From Eutrigla gurnardus (lineage: Eukaryota; Chordata; Actinopteri; Perciformes; Triglidae): a stretch of 64,000 bases of DNA. Position numbers and translations under genes: made by a program. Numbering within the stretch: the stretch's first letter is position 1; every line of letters starts with the position of its first letter. The stretch is taken from NCBI GenBank assembly GCA_963514095.1, contig OY741271.1, forward strand, positions 23,882,119 to 23,946,118. The letters are read 5' to 3'. Under the pieces are notes generated by a model that saw nothing but the letters and a program-made list of their open reading frames with translations, was not told where the DNA came from and did no database searches. Below are positions 1 through 8,330 of the stretch, piece after piece.

Positions 1-905
1 TTTAAACCACCACTTCGATTGGAATAGATTGTTGGGTGATGCATTTTATATTATTCTCATTTAATTGAAATCCTGCTCATTTGATACAGCGATTGAAAAT
101 CAGTTTTTGATTAAAAGGAATGCGTTTGAAAATACACTCTTAAATTAATTAGTTAATTTTAATGTGAAGAGACAAATCTCTATACCCACAACTGCTATTC
201 TAAATGCTTGTGTACTTATTTGGGTACTACTGACAACAACATAACTTTGTTGCTTACAGGAAAACCTAATTATTCATTTCACACATGTGCTCATTTATTG
301 TTATATTTGTAACGAATACACGAGTGTGGAATCACTGTGGTTAAAAAACACCTCCCTGCTCTCAAGGCTAATTGTTAATTAATTGATAGGAAACTAAATG
401 ACATGAGAAGCATTACTGATATGCTGCGTCCAAGGCGATTATCTCACTGGAATGAGAACATTTTGGGTTAAGCTTGGGTACATTCACAGAGGTTAACACC
501 TGTTTGCCCTCCAGACATCCACTCAATCAACAGGTGGTTGACTATCACTCCTTCAGCTGTGTGCCAACAGAAGTGTACAGCCTTCAGCAATAGTTCATGT
601 CATACAAATGAGCAAATAATTAAAGAACATATTCCAATGCTTCATGCAAATTCAACTTATATAGGTTGAATTGGCACAAGGGTGCTGTGACTGCCTCTGA
701 GAACACTGATCAACGATCCCCTGCTGATTTTGCCTGGGTTCTAGTACCCAGTTACCATGAGCTGCCACGTGGAGGCACAGCAGAAGTCTTGGTGATGTAG
801 AGGCACTTCAATCAATAGGTAATGCCTTATCAAACTAAGGTTACCTTCCACTTTTATTTTTGACCTGAAGTGCCTCTCATCACCCTGTGGCATATTGCAC
901 ACTAG
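1..905. other. AT-rich intergenic DNA, nothing recognised
   Basis: Only short, unconvincing reading frames are present. I see no splice-flanked conserved exon, tandem repeat or transposon terminus before the hAT target-site duplication that begins at 906. Confidence 0.6.
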
Positions 906-913
906 CTCACAAA

Positions 914-1892
914 CAGTGTTGGGCAAGTTACTTCAAAAGCGTAATGCATTATTTATTACTTGCTACTGTCATTTCAAAGTAATTAGTTACATTACAATAT
1001 TACTGTCTTTGAATTGTAAGGCATTACACTACTTTTACATTACTTTTGCATTACTTTTCGCCAAAATAAAAGGAAATATGGATTTTTTGTTCTCAATAGA
1101 TCTTCTTGTGTTCAATGCAGCTCATTACACAGCAGGATGTGATGTTTTTCGCTTCAAAAAAAAAGAACGAAAAACGGAAAATGACTCGTATCCCGTTATT
1201 CGTTTTAAAAACGGAAAACGACTTGTTAACTGATATTAGATATTGTGTTCATGAATGGGATTCGGGGATGAAATAACAGGGCCATGTTTCATTCCAGATT
1301 GTCCGTACGTCTTTTTTAATGACCCGGAAGGCGCTGTGTTATGCTGCGAAATTACCTGAAAGCCTACCTGAGACATTTAGGGGGAGCTCTAAATAAACGC
1401 TCTGACAGCGTCTGACGCTCGCGTTTTGAAGTAAACCTACTGTTTTAAACACGCACCTAAAGCGTTATGACGCGGACATAAAAGCGGTTCAAAACCGACG
1501 GGGAGAATCGGAGCCTTCGCCTCTTCGCTGCCGCCCCTCAGCTGTTGATCCCCGGTGTGACTGCCGGGGTCGGCTGAGCTCTGACCCGCTCCGTGAGTCG
1601 GTGTCCAGCTCATGGAGCCTGCTAACAACAGCGCTTAATTAACATAGTGTAGAGTCACACGGACCGGCTTTCACACTTTTCCAAAAGTGGAGCGTATGCC
1701 CATCTCGCCATCGCGAATGTAGAGTCAATTGGTTTCGGGTTTAAAATGCATTGTAACGCGCGTTACTGAGATTTGTACCGAGTAAAATATTACCCGTTTT
1801 TTTTTTTGTAATGCCTTACATTACCGCGTTACAGCAAAACGTAATGCATTACAGTAATGCATTACTTTTGTAACGCGTTTCTCCCAACACTG
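914..1892. mobile_element. hAT-type non-autonomous DNA transposon, 979 bp, with 8-bp target duplication
   Basis: The element starts with CAGTGTTGGG and ends with the exact reverse complement CCCAACACTG. It is flanked by a perfect 8-bp direct repeat CTCACAAA (906-913 and 1893-1900). An 8-bp duplication with CAGTGTTGGG ends is typical of the hAT superfamily. The subterminal regions are rich in GTAATGCATTAC-like and GTAACGCG-like inverted motifs, as expected for transposase-binding ends. The GC-rich interior (about 1380-1640) holds an ATG near 1613 followed by only a few codons before a stop. It looks like a 5' leader left after internal deletion of an autonomous copy, which is inference. No transposase is encoded. 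Confidence 0.9.
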
Positions 1893-1907
1893 CTCACAAA
1901 AATAACT

Positions 1908-2541
1908 CTCTAAAAACTGTCCCCGCCTTGATCTTGTGAGATTATCGTTGCCCACGTGTGCATGACGTCAGAGCAAGTCGGGATCAAGTCGGACACAAAA
2001 CTACCCAGCATGCATTGTGCGGCGATCGCCGGCGATTGATTCTGCGCAGGCCTGGCTCATCTCCAACGAGCCTATTGAGTGGCAAAGTTCAGCCCCTTCT
2101 GCTAGACTTCCATGGGTCCTCTGAGATCGTAAAAAATGTATGTAATGTATTAGCTCAATGGAGCTAAAATAATTATTTGCTGCTCCCAGTCGTTATATGC
2201 CCCGAATAAGAAATATGTTGTTTGTGGATTTAAATTTAAATTTTTCACGTCAAGAGTTTATTGTGCAATTGTTCAGTTTAAGGCTGTAGAGAAAACACAA
2301 TGAGAAAGACTACATGTCACGTATGTATGCGTAAAATAATTTCGATCTCGCCATAGGAATACATGCATCAGAAAATAGGCTCGTTCGAAATGAGCCAGGC
2401 CTGCGCAGAATTGATCGCCGGCATCGCCACACAATGCATATCGGTTAGTTTTGTGTCCAAATTGATCCCGATTTGCTCTGACGTCATGCACACGTGGGCA
2501 ACGATAATCTCACGAGATCAAGATGGCCGCAGTTTTTAGAG
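1908..2541. repeat. Foldback element with about 170-187-bp inverted arms carrying E-box, CRE and a ZNF143-like site
   Basis: Left arm 1908-2094 is repeated in reverse at 2374-2541 with only scattered mismatches; the arms begin with CTCTAAAAACTG. Each arm carries CACGTG followed closely by a perfect CRE TGACGTCA (1963-1970 and 2479-2486). The left arm also has ACTACCCAGCATGCATTG (2000-2017), which resembles the ZNF143/THAP11 motif of vertebrate promoters. The spacer (2095-2373) has no recognised gene. A fragment of the inner arm end recurs near 2889-2912. The left end lies 8 bp from the hAT element's right target duplication. It may be a foldback transposon or an inverted duplication of promoter-like DNA; I cannot tell which. 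Confidence 0.75.
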
Positions 2542-2666
2542 CCAGTTGCTCTCAACCGACTGAAAGCCCCGGGGCATGATGGGAATGGGAGTCTTTCTTC
2601 TCTTTCTCTTATGAAGCAACTACAACTGTACATTTTCCCGAGGGGTTACTAAAGTATTCTGATTCT

Positions 2667-2703
2667 TATTTCCACAGATATTTATGAAATATCTGTGGAA
2701 ATA
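2667..2703. repeat. Perfect 17-bp inverted repeat with 3-nt spacer
   Basis: TATTTCCACAGATATTT at 2667-2683 is followed by ATG and its exact reverse complement at 2687-2703. It could form a hairpin or cruciform. No gene is attached, and it may be part of a small palindromic element. Confidence 0.8.
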
Positions 2704-3038
2704 TAAATAAATGGGAATGTGGTCGCAAACTACAAATAGCCTACAGATCGCGTCAAACAGGATGTAACTTTTTTATGACTTCCTGTCAAATCTTCGAAAA
2801 CCGATGGAAACTGTCCGACCGGAGCGCAGCTTTTAGGCTCCGCCTCCTGCTGCTCCGCCTGCTCTCGTCTACTTTCCAGGCGAGGCGCAGCTCATCTCCA
2901 ACGAGCCTATTCATTTTGATGTACAGGACATAGAAAGGCGGGACTTCGCCACTCTATTGCGGCTGAACACACTCATGCCTGAAACCACAACCAGGAAATC
3001 ATCTGTAGACCAGACTTGGCCGACGTAGGCTCCAAAGG

Positions 3039-3370
3039 ATGGGTCCTGCAACTTTGTTGAGTTTCTGTGTGGTCAAATCCTTGCTTCACTGAGGAACCAT
3101 AGGCTTTCTTCCAGAGATTTACAGGCAAAGAGGAACCGGTCTTCTTGGGGTGTTGTCTTCCTGGGACGGCCACTTCGTGGGCTGTCTTTGACTTCACCAG
3201 TCTCACGGACCTTGCTCCTAAGTTTGGAAATGGTACCAGGGCTGACACCAAATAATGCTGACTGGAACACCAGCTTCCACTTGCCCTATTGCACGGGCCT
3301 TATCCTGAAGGGACAAACGTGGCATGTTTACACTTGGAGCACACAAACTCAACAAAGTTGCAGGACCCAT
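3039..3370 (-). mobile_element. Deleted Tc1-like element with 26-bp inverted ends
   Basis: A 26-bp sequence at 3345-3370 recurs as its perfect reverse complement at 3039-3064 and brackets a broken Tc1-like transposase N-terminus. These paired ends may be internal parts of the original terminal repeats. The remaining length (about 330 bp) is far below a full Tc1 element of about 1.3-1.6 kb, so most of the transposase is gone. Confidence 0.6.
3073..3327 (-). pseudogene. Tc1-like transposase N-terminal remnant, frameshifted
   Basis: Read on the minus strand, an ATG at about 3325-3327 opens with MPRLSLQDKARAIGQVEAG. After a frame change the reading continues as FGVSPGTISKLRSKVRETGE and then a segment containing SPRSGRPRKT. 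This is the paired helix-turn-helix DNA-binding region of Tc1/mariner transposases, including the GRPR motif between the two helix-turn-helix units. The catalytic DDE domain is absent. The frameshift near 3270 and the truncation show it is dead. Confidence 0.8.
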
Positions 3371-3452
3371 GCACACAAGTGCTGTCAATTAGGTGCCAAT
3401 CAGGTACCAGTCACACACCTGTGACTGGCAGACACCTACCAGCACTTGAAGC

Positions 3453-3789
3453 TCAAAATGAGAGTGAATACCAACAGAAGAACATTGCAGGGGATTTTGG
3501 CCCATTTCTTTGGGCCACTACCAACACGGTCCCACTGACAGTTGACTGTGGATTATTTAGGAGGGAGGACATTTCACGACTGGACTTGTTGCACAGGTCG
3601 CATCCTATCACAGTACCACGCTGGTATTCACTGAGCTCCTGAGAGCGACCCATTCTTTCACAAATGTTTGTAGAAACAGTCTGCATGCCTAGGTGCTTGC
3701 TTTTATACACCTGTGGCCATAGAAGTGATTGGAACACCTGGTTGCAATTATTTGGATGGATGAGTGAATACTTTTGGCAATATAGTTTA
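3453..3789 (-). pseudogene. 5' end of a second, different Tc1-like transposon with truncated transposase
   Basis: On the minus strand the end near 3789 reads as a terminus ending in AATATAG, followed by an untranslated leader. An ATG at 3651-3653 opens the frame MGRSQELSEYQRGTVIG, then an SSREMSSLLNNPQSTVSG stretch typical of a Tc1-family helix-turn-helix. Similarity stops around 3537. The open frame runs on to 3453 with unrelated residues, so the element was cut there. The protein differs from the neighbouring Tc1 fragment, so two element families lie side by side. Confidence 0.8.
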
Positions 3790-3796
3790 GATAGTT

Positions 3797-3800
3797 TAGA

Positions 3801-3893
<93 letters not shown>
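3797..3893. repeat. (TAGA)n / GATA microsatellite, about 23 units
   Basis: An uninterrupted 4-bp repeat begins directly beside the end of the Tc1-like element. It produces the artificial YLSI-repeat reading frames on the minus strand, which are not genes. Confidence 0.97.
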
Positions 3894-3945
3894 AGGAAGG
3901 GCGGACGGACGGAAGGAAGGGCGGACGGATGGACGGACAGACTCT
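3894..3945. repeat. GGAC/GGAAGG-rich simple repeat
   Basis: Degenerate 4-8-bp repeats of GGAC and GGAAG type extend the GATA tract and were probably formed by slippage. Confidence 0.85.
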
Positions 3946-3993
3946 TTGGTGCATACAACAACAACCATTCAATGAATCAGATGGAACTGTTCA

Positions 3994-5089
3994 CTGAATG
4001 TGGGTCACACCGGAGCGCCTCTAGAAAACCCAAAACTGCTACCAGAGTAGCCGACAAATAAAGCTCAGAAAGCCTTAGGTCCAGCACTTCAACCCTGACC
4101 TTCTACCTTTATGTTTTTTTCATACCCTGAATGTGGGCAAACCGGAGCGCCCGGAGAAAACCCAAAACTGCTACCAGAGTAGCCGACAAATAAAGCTCAG
4201 AAAGCCTTAGGTCCAGCACTTCAACCTGACCTTCTACCTGCATGTTTTTTTCATACCCTGAATGTGGGCAAACCGGAGCGCCCGGAGAAAACCCAAAACT
4301 GCTACCAGAGTAGCCGACAAATAAAGCTCAGAAAGCCTTAGGTCCAGCACTTCAACCCTGACCTTCTACCTGCATGTTTTTTTCATACCCTGAATGTGGG
4401 ACAAACCGGAGCGCCCGGAGAAAACCCAAAACTGCTACCAGAGTAGCCGACAAATAAAGCTCAGAAAGCCTTAGGTCCAGCACTTCAACCCTGACCTTCT
4501 ACCTACATGTTTTTTTCATACCCTGAATGTGGGCAAACCGGAGCGCCCGGAGAAAACCCAAAACTGCTACCAGAGTAGCCGACAAATAAAGCTCAGAAAG
4601 CCTTAGGTCCAGCACTTCAACCCTGACCTTCTACCTGCATGTTTTTTTCATACCCTGAATGTGGGACAAACCGGAGCGCCCGGAGAAAACCCAAAACTGC
4701 TACCAGAGTAGCCGACAAATAAAGCTCAGAAAGCCTTAGGTCCAGCACTTCAACCCTGACCTTCTACCTACATGTTTTTTTCATACCCTGAATGTGGGCA
4801 AACCGGAGCGCCCGGAGAAAACCCAAAACTGCTACCAGAGTAGCCGACAAATAAAGCTCAGAAAGCCTTAGGTCCAGCACTTCAACCCTGACCTTCTACC
4901 TACATGTTTTTTTCATACCCTGAATGTGGGCAAACCGGAGCGCCCGGAGAAAACCCAAAACTGCTACCACAGTAGCCGACAAATAAAGCTCAGAAAGCCT
5001 CAGGTCCAGCACTTCAACCCTCATCTTCTACCTATATGTTTTTTTAATACCCTGAATGTGGGACAAACCGGAGCGCCCGGCGAAAACCC
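3994..5089. repeat. Tandem satellite, 131-133-bp monomer, 8 full copies plus a partial
   Basis: Monomers begin with CTGAATGTGGG at 3994, 4127, 4258, 4390, 4523, 4655, 4788, 4920 and 5052, a spacing of 131-133 bp. The inner copies are nearly identical; the outer ones (first, eighth and the partial ninth) diverge more, as expected from unequal exchange. Every full copy carries AATAAA on the plus strand within GACAAATAAAGC. The last copy ends 24 bp before the stop codon of the minus-strand gene at 5113-7014, so transcripts of that gene probably run into the satellite. Confidence 0.97.
5043..5048 (-). terminator. Candidate poly(A) signal ATTAAA for the 633-codon gene
   Basis: On the minus strand ATTAAA occurs about 65 nt after the TAA stop of the 5113-7014 gene. 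In the other satellite monomers this position reads ATGAAA, so the signal exists only in the copy next to the gene. ATTAAA is the commonest variant of the vertebrate AATAAA signal. Use of it is inferred. Confidence 0.45.
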
Positions 5090-5112
5090 TTCCCTTTTTG
5101 TTTGCTGTGCGT

Positions 5113-7014
5113 TTAGACCGGTGAAACCGATCTGAAGCACCTGCAACAGGCTCTGCCGACTGACAGGAAGAACCTGCAGACGGCGTTACGCTTTTTCTGC
5201 GTCAGGTGATGTTTGACGAGGCAGGCGAAGCGTTCTTCAAGTGCTGGGTCACCTGATGTCAAGTCAAGCAGCAACATGTCCCTGTTACTGCCCTGCCCAA
5301 GACACAGATCCTGGACAAGCGGCGTGAGATTTTTGAAAATGTTTCGGTCAATATCAAAATCAACGCCCTCGAGTTCAAGCAACGTTCTTTCGGTCAGGCG
5401 CTTGATGATGTCCTGGATTTGTTTTGAGGTGAGAAGCACATTTGCTTTCTGGTAAATGTGCGAAACCAGCCTCTGCATGATTAACTCCACGGCACACTCC
5501 CTTCTCCGCTGCGCTGCAGCATCCTGCTGATGTTCGGCAGGAGTTGGCGAAGCTATGCTGACCTTGGTGACCCCTGGTGACTTAGTTGCAGGGCCCATTA
5601 TAGCCCGCGGTGGCGTTGCTGCAGGGCCCATTATAGCCAACACCATGTTGTCAACGTGTGTGTTGACCTGAGTGCTTAAATAGTACGCCATGACTCCCAG
5701 GAAAGTCAGCACTCTGTTGTGGATCTCATGGTACTGTTGGGCATTTCGCTGGGTCCTTGGTCTTGCGGGGATGCCGGGTGCCTGTTGGGGTCTCAAGCTA
5801 CGATAGAGGAAATCACTCAGTTCCTGTGTGATTACCAGGGTTCTACCTGCTTGAGCGTTCATGCGGTTTGGCATCTCACAGAGCACATTTACAGCCTGGG
5901 CTCCCTCTGCAGACTCTTCCACAAACTGGCTGACGACCTCAGTTATGTCTGATGAGTTGCTTGACTGTTTGCGTGGTGTAAAGCACAGGAAAGCGTTCCT
6001 CAGTTGCGCCAGCAGCCGAGCGAGCATCACCTTGACAAAGAGCTTTGCAGAACACTTCTTGATTTTTTTCTGGATTTCCTGCGTGGACACTTCAAGCTTC
6101 TGTTGGGATGCTGGACTTGCAGCTCTTGATGCTGGACTTGTAGCTTCTGATGCTGGAGTTGCAGCTTTTGATGCTCGACTTGTAGCTTTTGATGCTCGAC
6201 TTGTAGCTTTTGATGCTCGACTTGTAGCTTCTGATGCTGGACTTGTAGCTCTTGACGAACTTGACAAACTCTTCAGTTCTTCAGAAATTTCTCCTGCAAC
6301 GATTGAAATCTGCAGAGAACATTCTGATTCCATCGACTCATAGTCAGACTCTGGCAAGTTATCCAAAAGAGGCTGAATGAAACCCCTCATCTCGGTCTCA
6401 ATTTTGTCCTGCAGGGATTCCGCTTTTACAGACTCCTGTGATGACAGAGAGGACTGATCCTCTTCAGAGTCAGTTGCAAGGTCTTGTGATTTGGTGACTT
6501 TCAGAATGGGACTCTTCCTTCGTGATCGTGGTGTCAACGTGCTTTTCATTTTCTTCATGAAAGCCTTCATCATCGTGGCGGCGTGACTGACCATTTTGCT
6601 GAGTCGGTGAGGTGGAGTGTTGTGCAGGATGAATTCAGAGCTTTGATTCTCGGAGAGGGCAGTTTTGACGCTGACTGCGACATCTTTCCCAATCAAGTCT
6701 TCCAAGCTCTGACTGCTGGCACAACTGAGTTCGTCACCAACATCCATGACATCTTTGAAGGTCTGTGTGACTTTGCTGCACAGGTTGGCCTTGATCCCTT
6801 CCCCGGTTTCTGTGGCACTCATGCTCCTCATCGCTGACAGGAACACCGATGACACCATTCTCACGATGTCCAGCAGCAGCTCTGCCAGCAGCAGTTTGGT
6901 ATTGACATCTGGATTACCAGATTTCAACACTGCGTACTGTTCATGTGTCAGCCTTTCAAAGAAGCCTTCGATCAGCGGACGAATGGTGTGTGAGATGTCT
7001 GAATGATCTTCCAT
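5113..7014 (-). CDS. Uncharacterised intronless gene, 633 aa
   Basis: I do not recognise this protein. The frame is open for 633 codons without introns. Its ATG is in strong context (G at -3, G at +4) and it ends in TAA. Layout: a helical, Leu-rich N-terminal region (about 1-65, including KLLLAELLLDIVRMVSSVF); a Lys/Arg-rich stretch (about 150-175); an acidic Ser/Glu-rich region (about 180-250); a heptad repeat of ATSRASK type (about 254-303); a helical basic segment (about 304-350); a short duplicated AIMGPA segment (about 460-477); a predicted helical region (about 500-600); and a Cys/Arg-rich tail containing RACCRCFRS. I see no signal peptide, clear membrane span or catalytic motif. A TATA box, CREs and an X-box lie upstream at sensible distances, and the 3' end borders a satellite. 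The length, intact frame and promoter argue for a functional gene or a recent retrocopy. The motif set suggests germline or ciliated-cell expression, which is inference. Confidence 0.85.
   Translation of the reverse strand: MEDHSDISHTIRPLIEGFFERLTHEQYAVLKSGNPDVNTKLLLAELLLDIVRMVSSVFLSAMRSMSATETGEGIKANLCSKVTQTFKDVMDVGDELSCASSQSLEDLIGKDVAVSVKTALSENQSSEFILHNTPPHRLSKMVSHAATMMKAFMKKMKSTLTPRSRRKSPILKVTKSQDLATDSEEDQSSLSSQESVKAESLQDKIETEMRGFIQPLLDNLPESDYESMESECSLQISIVAGEISEELKSLSSSSRATSPASEATSRASKATSRASKATSRASKAATPASEATSPASRAASPASQQKLEVSTQEIQKKIKKCSAKLFVKVMLARLLAQLRNAFLCFTPRKQSSNSSDITEVVSQFVEESAEGAQAVNVLCEMPNRMNAQAGRTLVITQELSDFLYRSLRPQQAPGIPARPRTQRNAQQYHEIHNRVLTFLGVMAYYLSTQVNTHVDNMVLAIMGPAATPPRAIMGPATKSPGVTKVSIASPTPAEHQQDAAAQRRRECAVELIMQRLVSHIYQKANVLLTSKQIQDIIKRLTERTLLELEGVDFDIDRNIFKNLTPLVQDLCLGQGSNRDMLLLDLTSGDPALEERFACLVKHHLTQKKRNAVCRFFLSVGRACCRCFRSVSPV
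6106..6255 (-). repeat. 21-bp coding minisatellite (heptad ATSRASK) inside the 633-codon gene
   Basis: About seven 21-bp units encode ATSPASE, ATSRASK and similar heptads (residues about 254-303). The middle three units are almost identical, which suggests recent slippage. The 21-bp period keeps the frame, so copy number could vary between alleles without breaking the gene. The peptide is low-complexity, basic and Ser/Thr-rich, resembling a flexible phosphorylatable linker. Confidence 0.85.
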
Positions 7015-7157
7015 TGCAGTTATTTATGAATCTGTGTTGAAAATGAATGTGGTGATTTGTTGATTGTTAATGTGTCGATGCTAAGTTTCTTCCTTCTTCG
7101 CTCTGTCTCTGAATGTCTTCTACTGAATACACTCTTAATGTGTTTGCTATTGGATCC

Positions 7158-7165
7158 TATTTATA
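7158..7165 (-). promoter_or_regulatory. TATA box (TATAAATA) of the 633-codon gene
   Basis: On the minus strand TATAAATA lies 144 bp upstream of the ATG at 7014. Transcription would be expected to start near 7130, giving a leader of about 115 nt. It sits 11 bp downstream of the nearest CRE, a common CREB/CREM-type promoter arrangement. Confidence 0.7.
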
Positions 7166-7176
7166 ACCTTTGTTCA

Positions 7177-7333
7177 TGACGTCACAGCTTGATCAAAGCC
7201 AGATGGAACGTCGCTTTCGAGATCAAAGCTCCACTGACGTCACAGCTGTCTCCGACGTCTGAGCACGGGAGACAGCTGTGACGTCAGTGGAGCTTTGATC
7301 TCGAAAGCGACGTTCCATCTGGCTGTGACGTCA
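7177..7333 (-). promoter_or_regulatory. Four perfect CRE sites (TGACGTCA) upstream of the 633-codon gene
   Basis: TGACGTCA occurs at 7177-7184, 7235-7242, 7279-7286 and 7326-7333, all 163-319 bp upstream of the start codon. This full palindrome is the binding site of CREB/CREM/ATF factors. Four copies in 157 bp is far above chance for an 8-mer. The two inner sites lie in the arms of the hairpin at 7197-7324. Confidence 0.8.
7197..7324. repeat. 57-bp perfect inverted repeat with 14-bp loop in the promoter
   Basis: Bases 7197-7253 are the exact reverse complement of 7268-7324. The similarity continues imperfectly outward to the outer CREs, where the left side has an extra TTGATCAAA-like segment. 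The perfect arms imply a recent inverted duplication or ongoing arm-to-arm conversion. The repeat doubles the CRE content of the promoter. Confidence 0.95.
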
Positions 7334-7383
7334 CCTGACTGCGCTCCACCCGACGTCTGGCTTGACAGCGCAGGTTTGCAGCG

Positions 7384-7396
7384 GTTGCTAGGCAAC
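7384..7396. promoter_or_regulatory. X-box-like RFX site GTTGCTAGGCAAC
   Basis: This 13-bp near-palindrome matches the X-box bound by RFX factors, which drive ciliary and spermatid genes in vertebrates. It lies about 370 bp upstream of the ATG of the 633-codon gene and about 50 bp beyond its outermost CRE. Assignment to that gene is by proximity, since no gene is recognised on the other side. Confidence 0.6.
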
Positions 7397-7553
7397 GGCG
7401 CCGCCGACTCGCCACAGCCGGTGAAACTATCGAGCGAGTGTTGTCATTTCAGCCGCAACAATTGACTAAAAGTGAGACTCTTGCGTCTGAAGTCAAATGT
7501 TTGTGAATCAGCAGCAAAGCGTTTGTTCACTCTGACTTCTTCCAGGAAGCTCT

Positions 7554-7957
7554 ACTGCGGTCAAGTGAGCCGTCATTCGTTTTTCCGAAGTCAAACTAGC
7601 CGCCCGTATATATTGAAACTGCTCAGAGGAGCTGACATGAAGGACGTTTTCAGAATAAAGTGTTGCACAACCAGGCTCATATACAGGATAACTCCACATT
7701 GAAAAGTTGTGTAATTTTGTGAGAAGATACCTGAAGTCATCTAGAATGCACCTGAATTAGTCATTGGAAAGAGACAGTTTTTTAATAATGACCTGTATAT
7801 GAGCCTGGTTGTGCAACACTTTATTCTGAAAACTTCCTTCATGTCAGCTCCTCTTAGCAGTTTCAATGAATTTACCATAATTATCACAATACGGGCGCAC
7901 TACAAATATACGGGCGGCTAGTTTGGAAAAAAGAAAGACGGCTCTCTTGACCGCAGT
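7554..7957. repeat. Imperfect inverted repeat (foldback), about 400 bp
   Basis: ACTGCGGTCAAG at the left end is mirrored by CTTGACCGCAGT at the right. Both arms share GCCGCCCGTATAT, a block around CTGACATGAAGGA and a block ending in CAGGCTCATATACAG. The right arm has about 35 extra bases near 7870-7905. The arms surround a central AT-rich spacer of about 100 bp. It is probably a non-autonomous foldback-type element; its family is unknown to me. Confidence 0.75.
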
Positions 7958-8330
7958 CTCATAACGGCCGATACATTTTCTCCGCATTCATTCACATTTA
8001 TGTTCAATGTTAAATAAAAGCACACATAGAAGCTACCGCCACCTCTACTAGCCTACTGCTACACAAACGTGAATTAAAATTAAATCAAAACTACAACAAT
8101 AAAAAAGCGAAAATAACAATAATGGGCTAAACATACAAATAACAACCACGAAAAGAGAACAATTGGTACAAATCTAGGGTAATATGTTCCAAATAGTTTA
8201 TTATTTGATTTTACACCAAAAACTCACAAAATAAACTTCCCTGCATGTCTTTAGTTGCAGGGAAGAAAGCTTAGAAGGAGTACTTGAACGCAACATTTAA
8301 AAATGATGCAAGCAAGTACTGATTGTTCTG
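7958..8330. other. AT-rich spacer, nothing recognised
   Basis: There is no reading frame of interest, no repeat unit and no transposon terminus that I can identify between the foldback element and the fragment at 8331-8604. Confidence 0.5.

Noticed and set aside
3453..3968. 171- and 91-codon frames with YLSI repeats
   Set aside because: They are translations of the (TAGA)n microsatellite joined to a Tc1 remnant, not genes.
5213..7006. Plus-strand frames, including 160 codons at 5861-6343
   Set aside because: They are antisense shadows of the 633-codon gene; their repeats mirror its heptad region.
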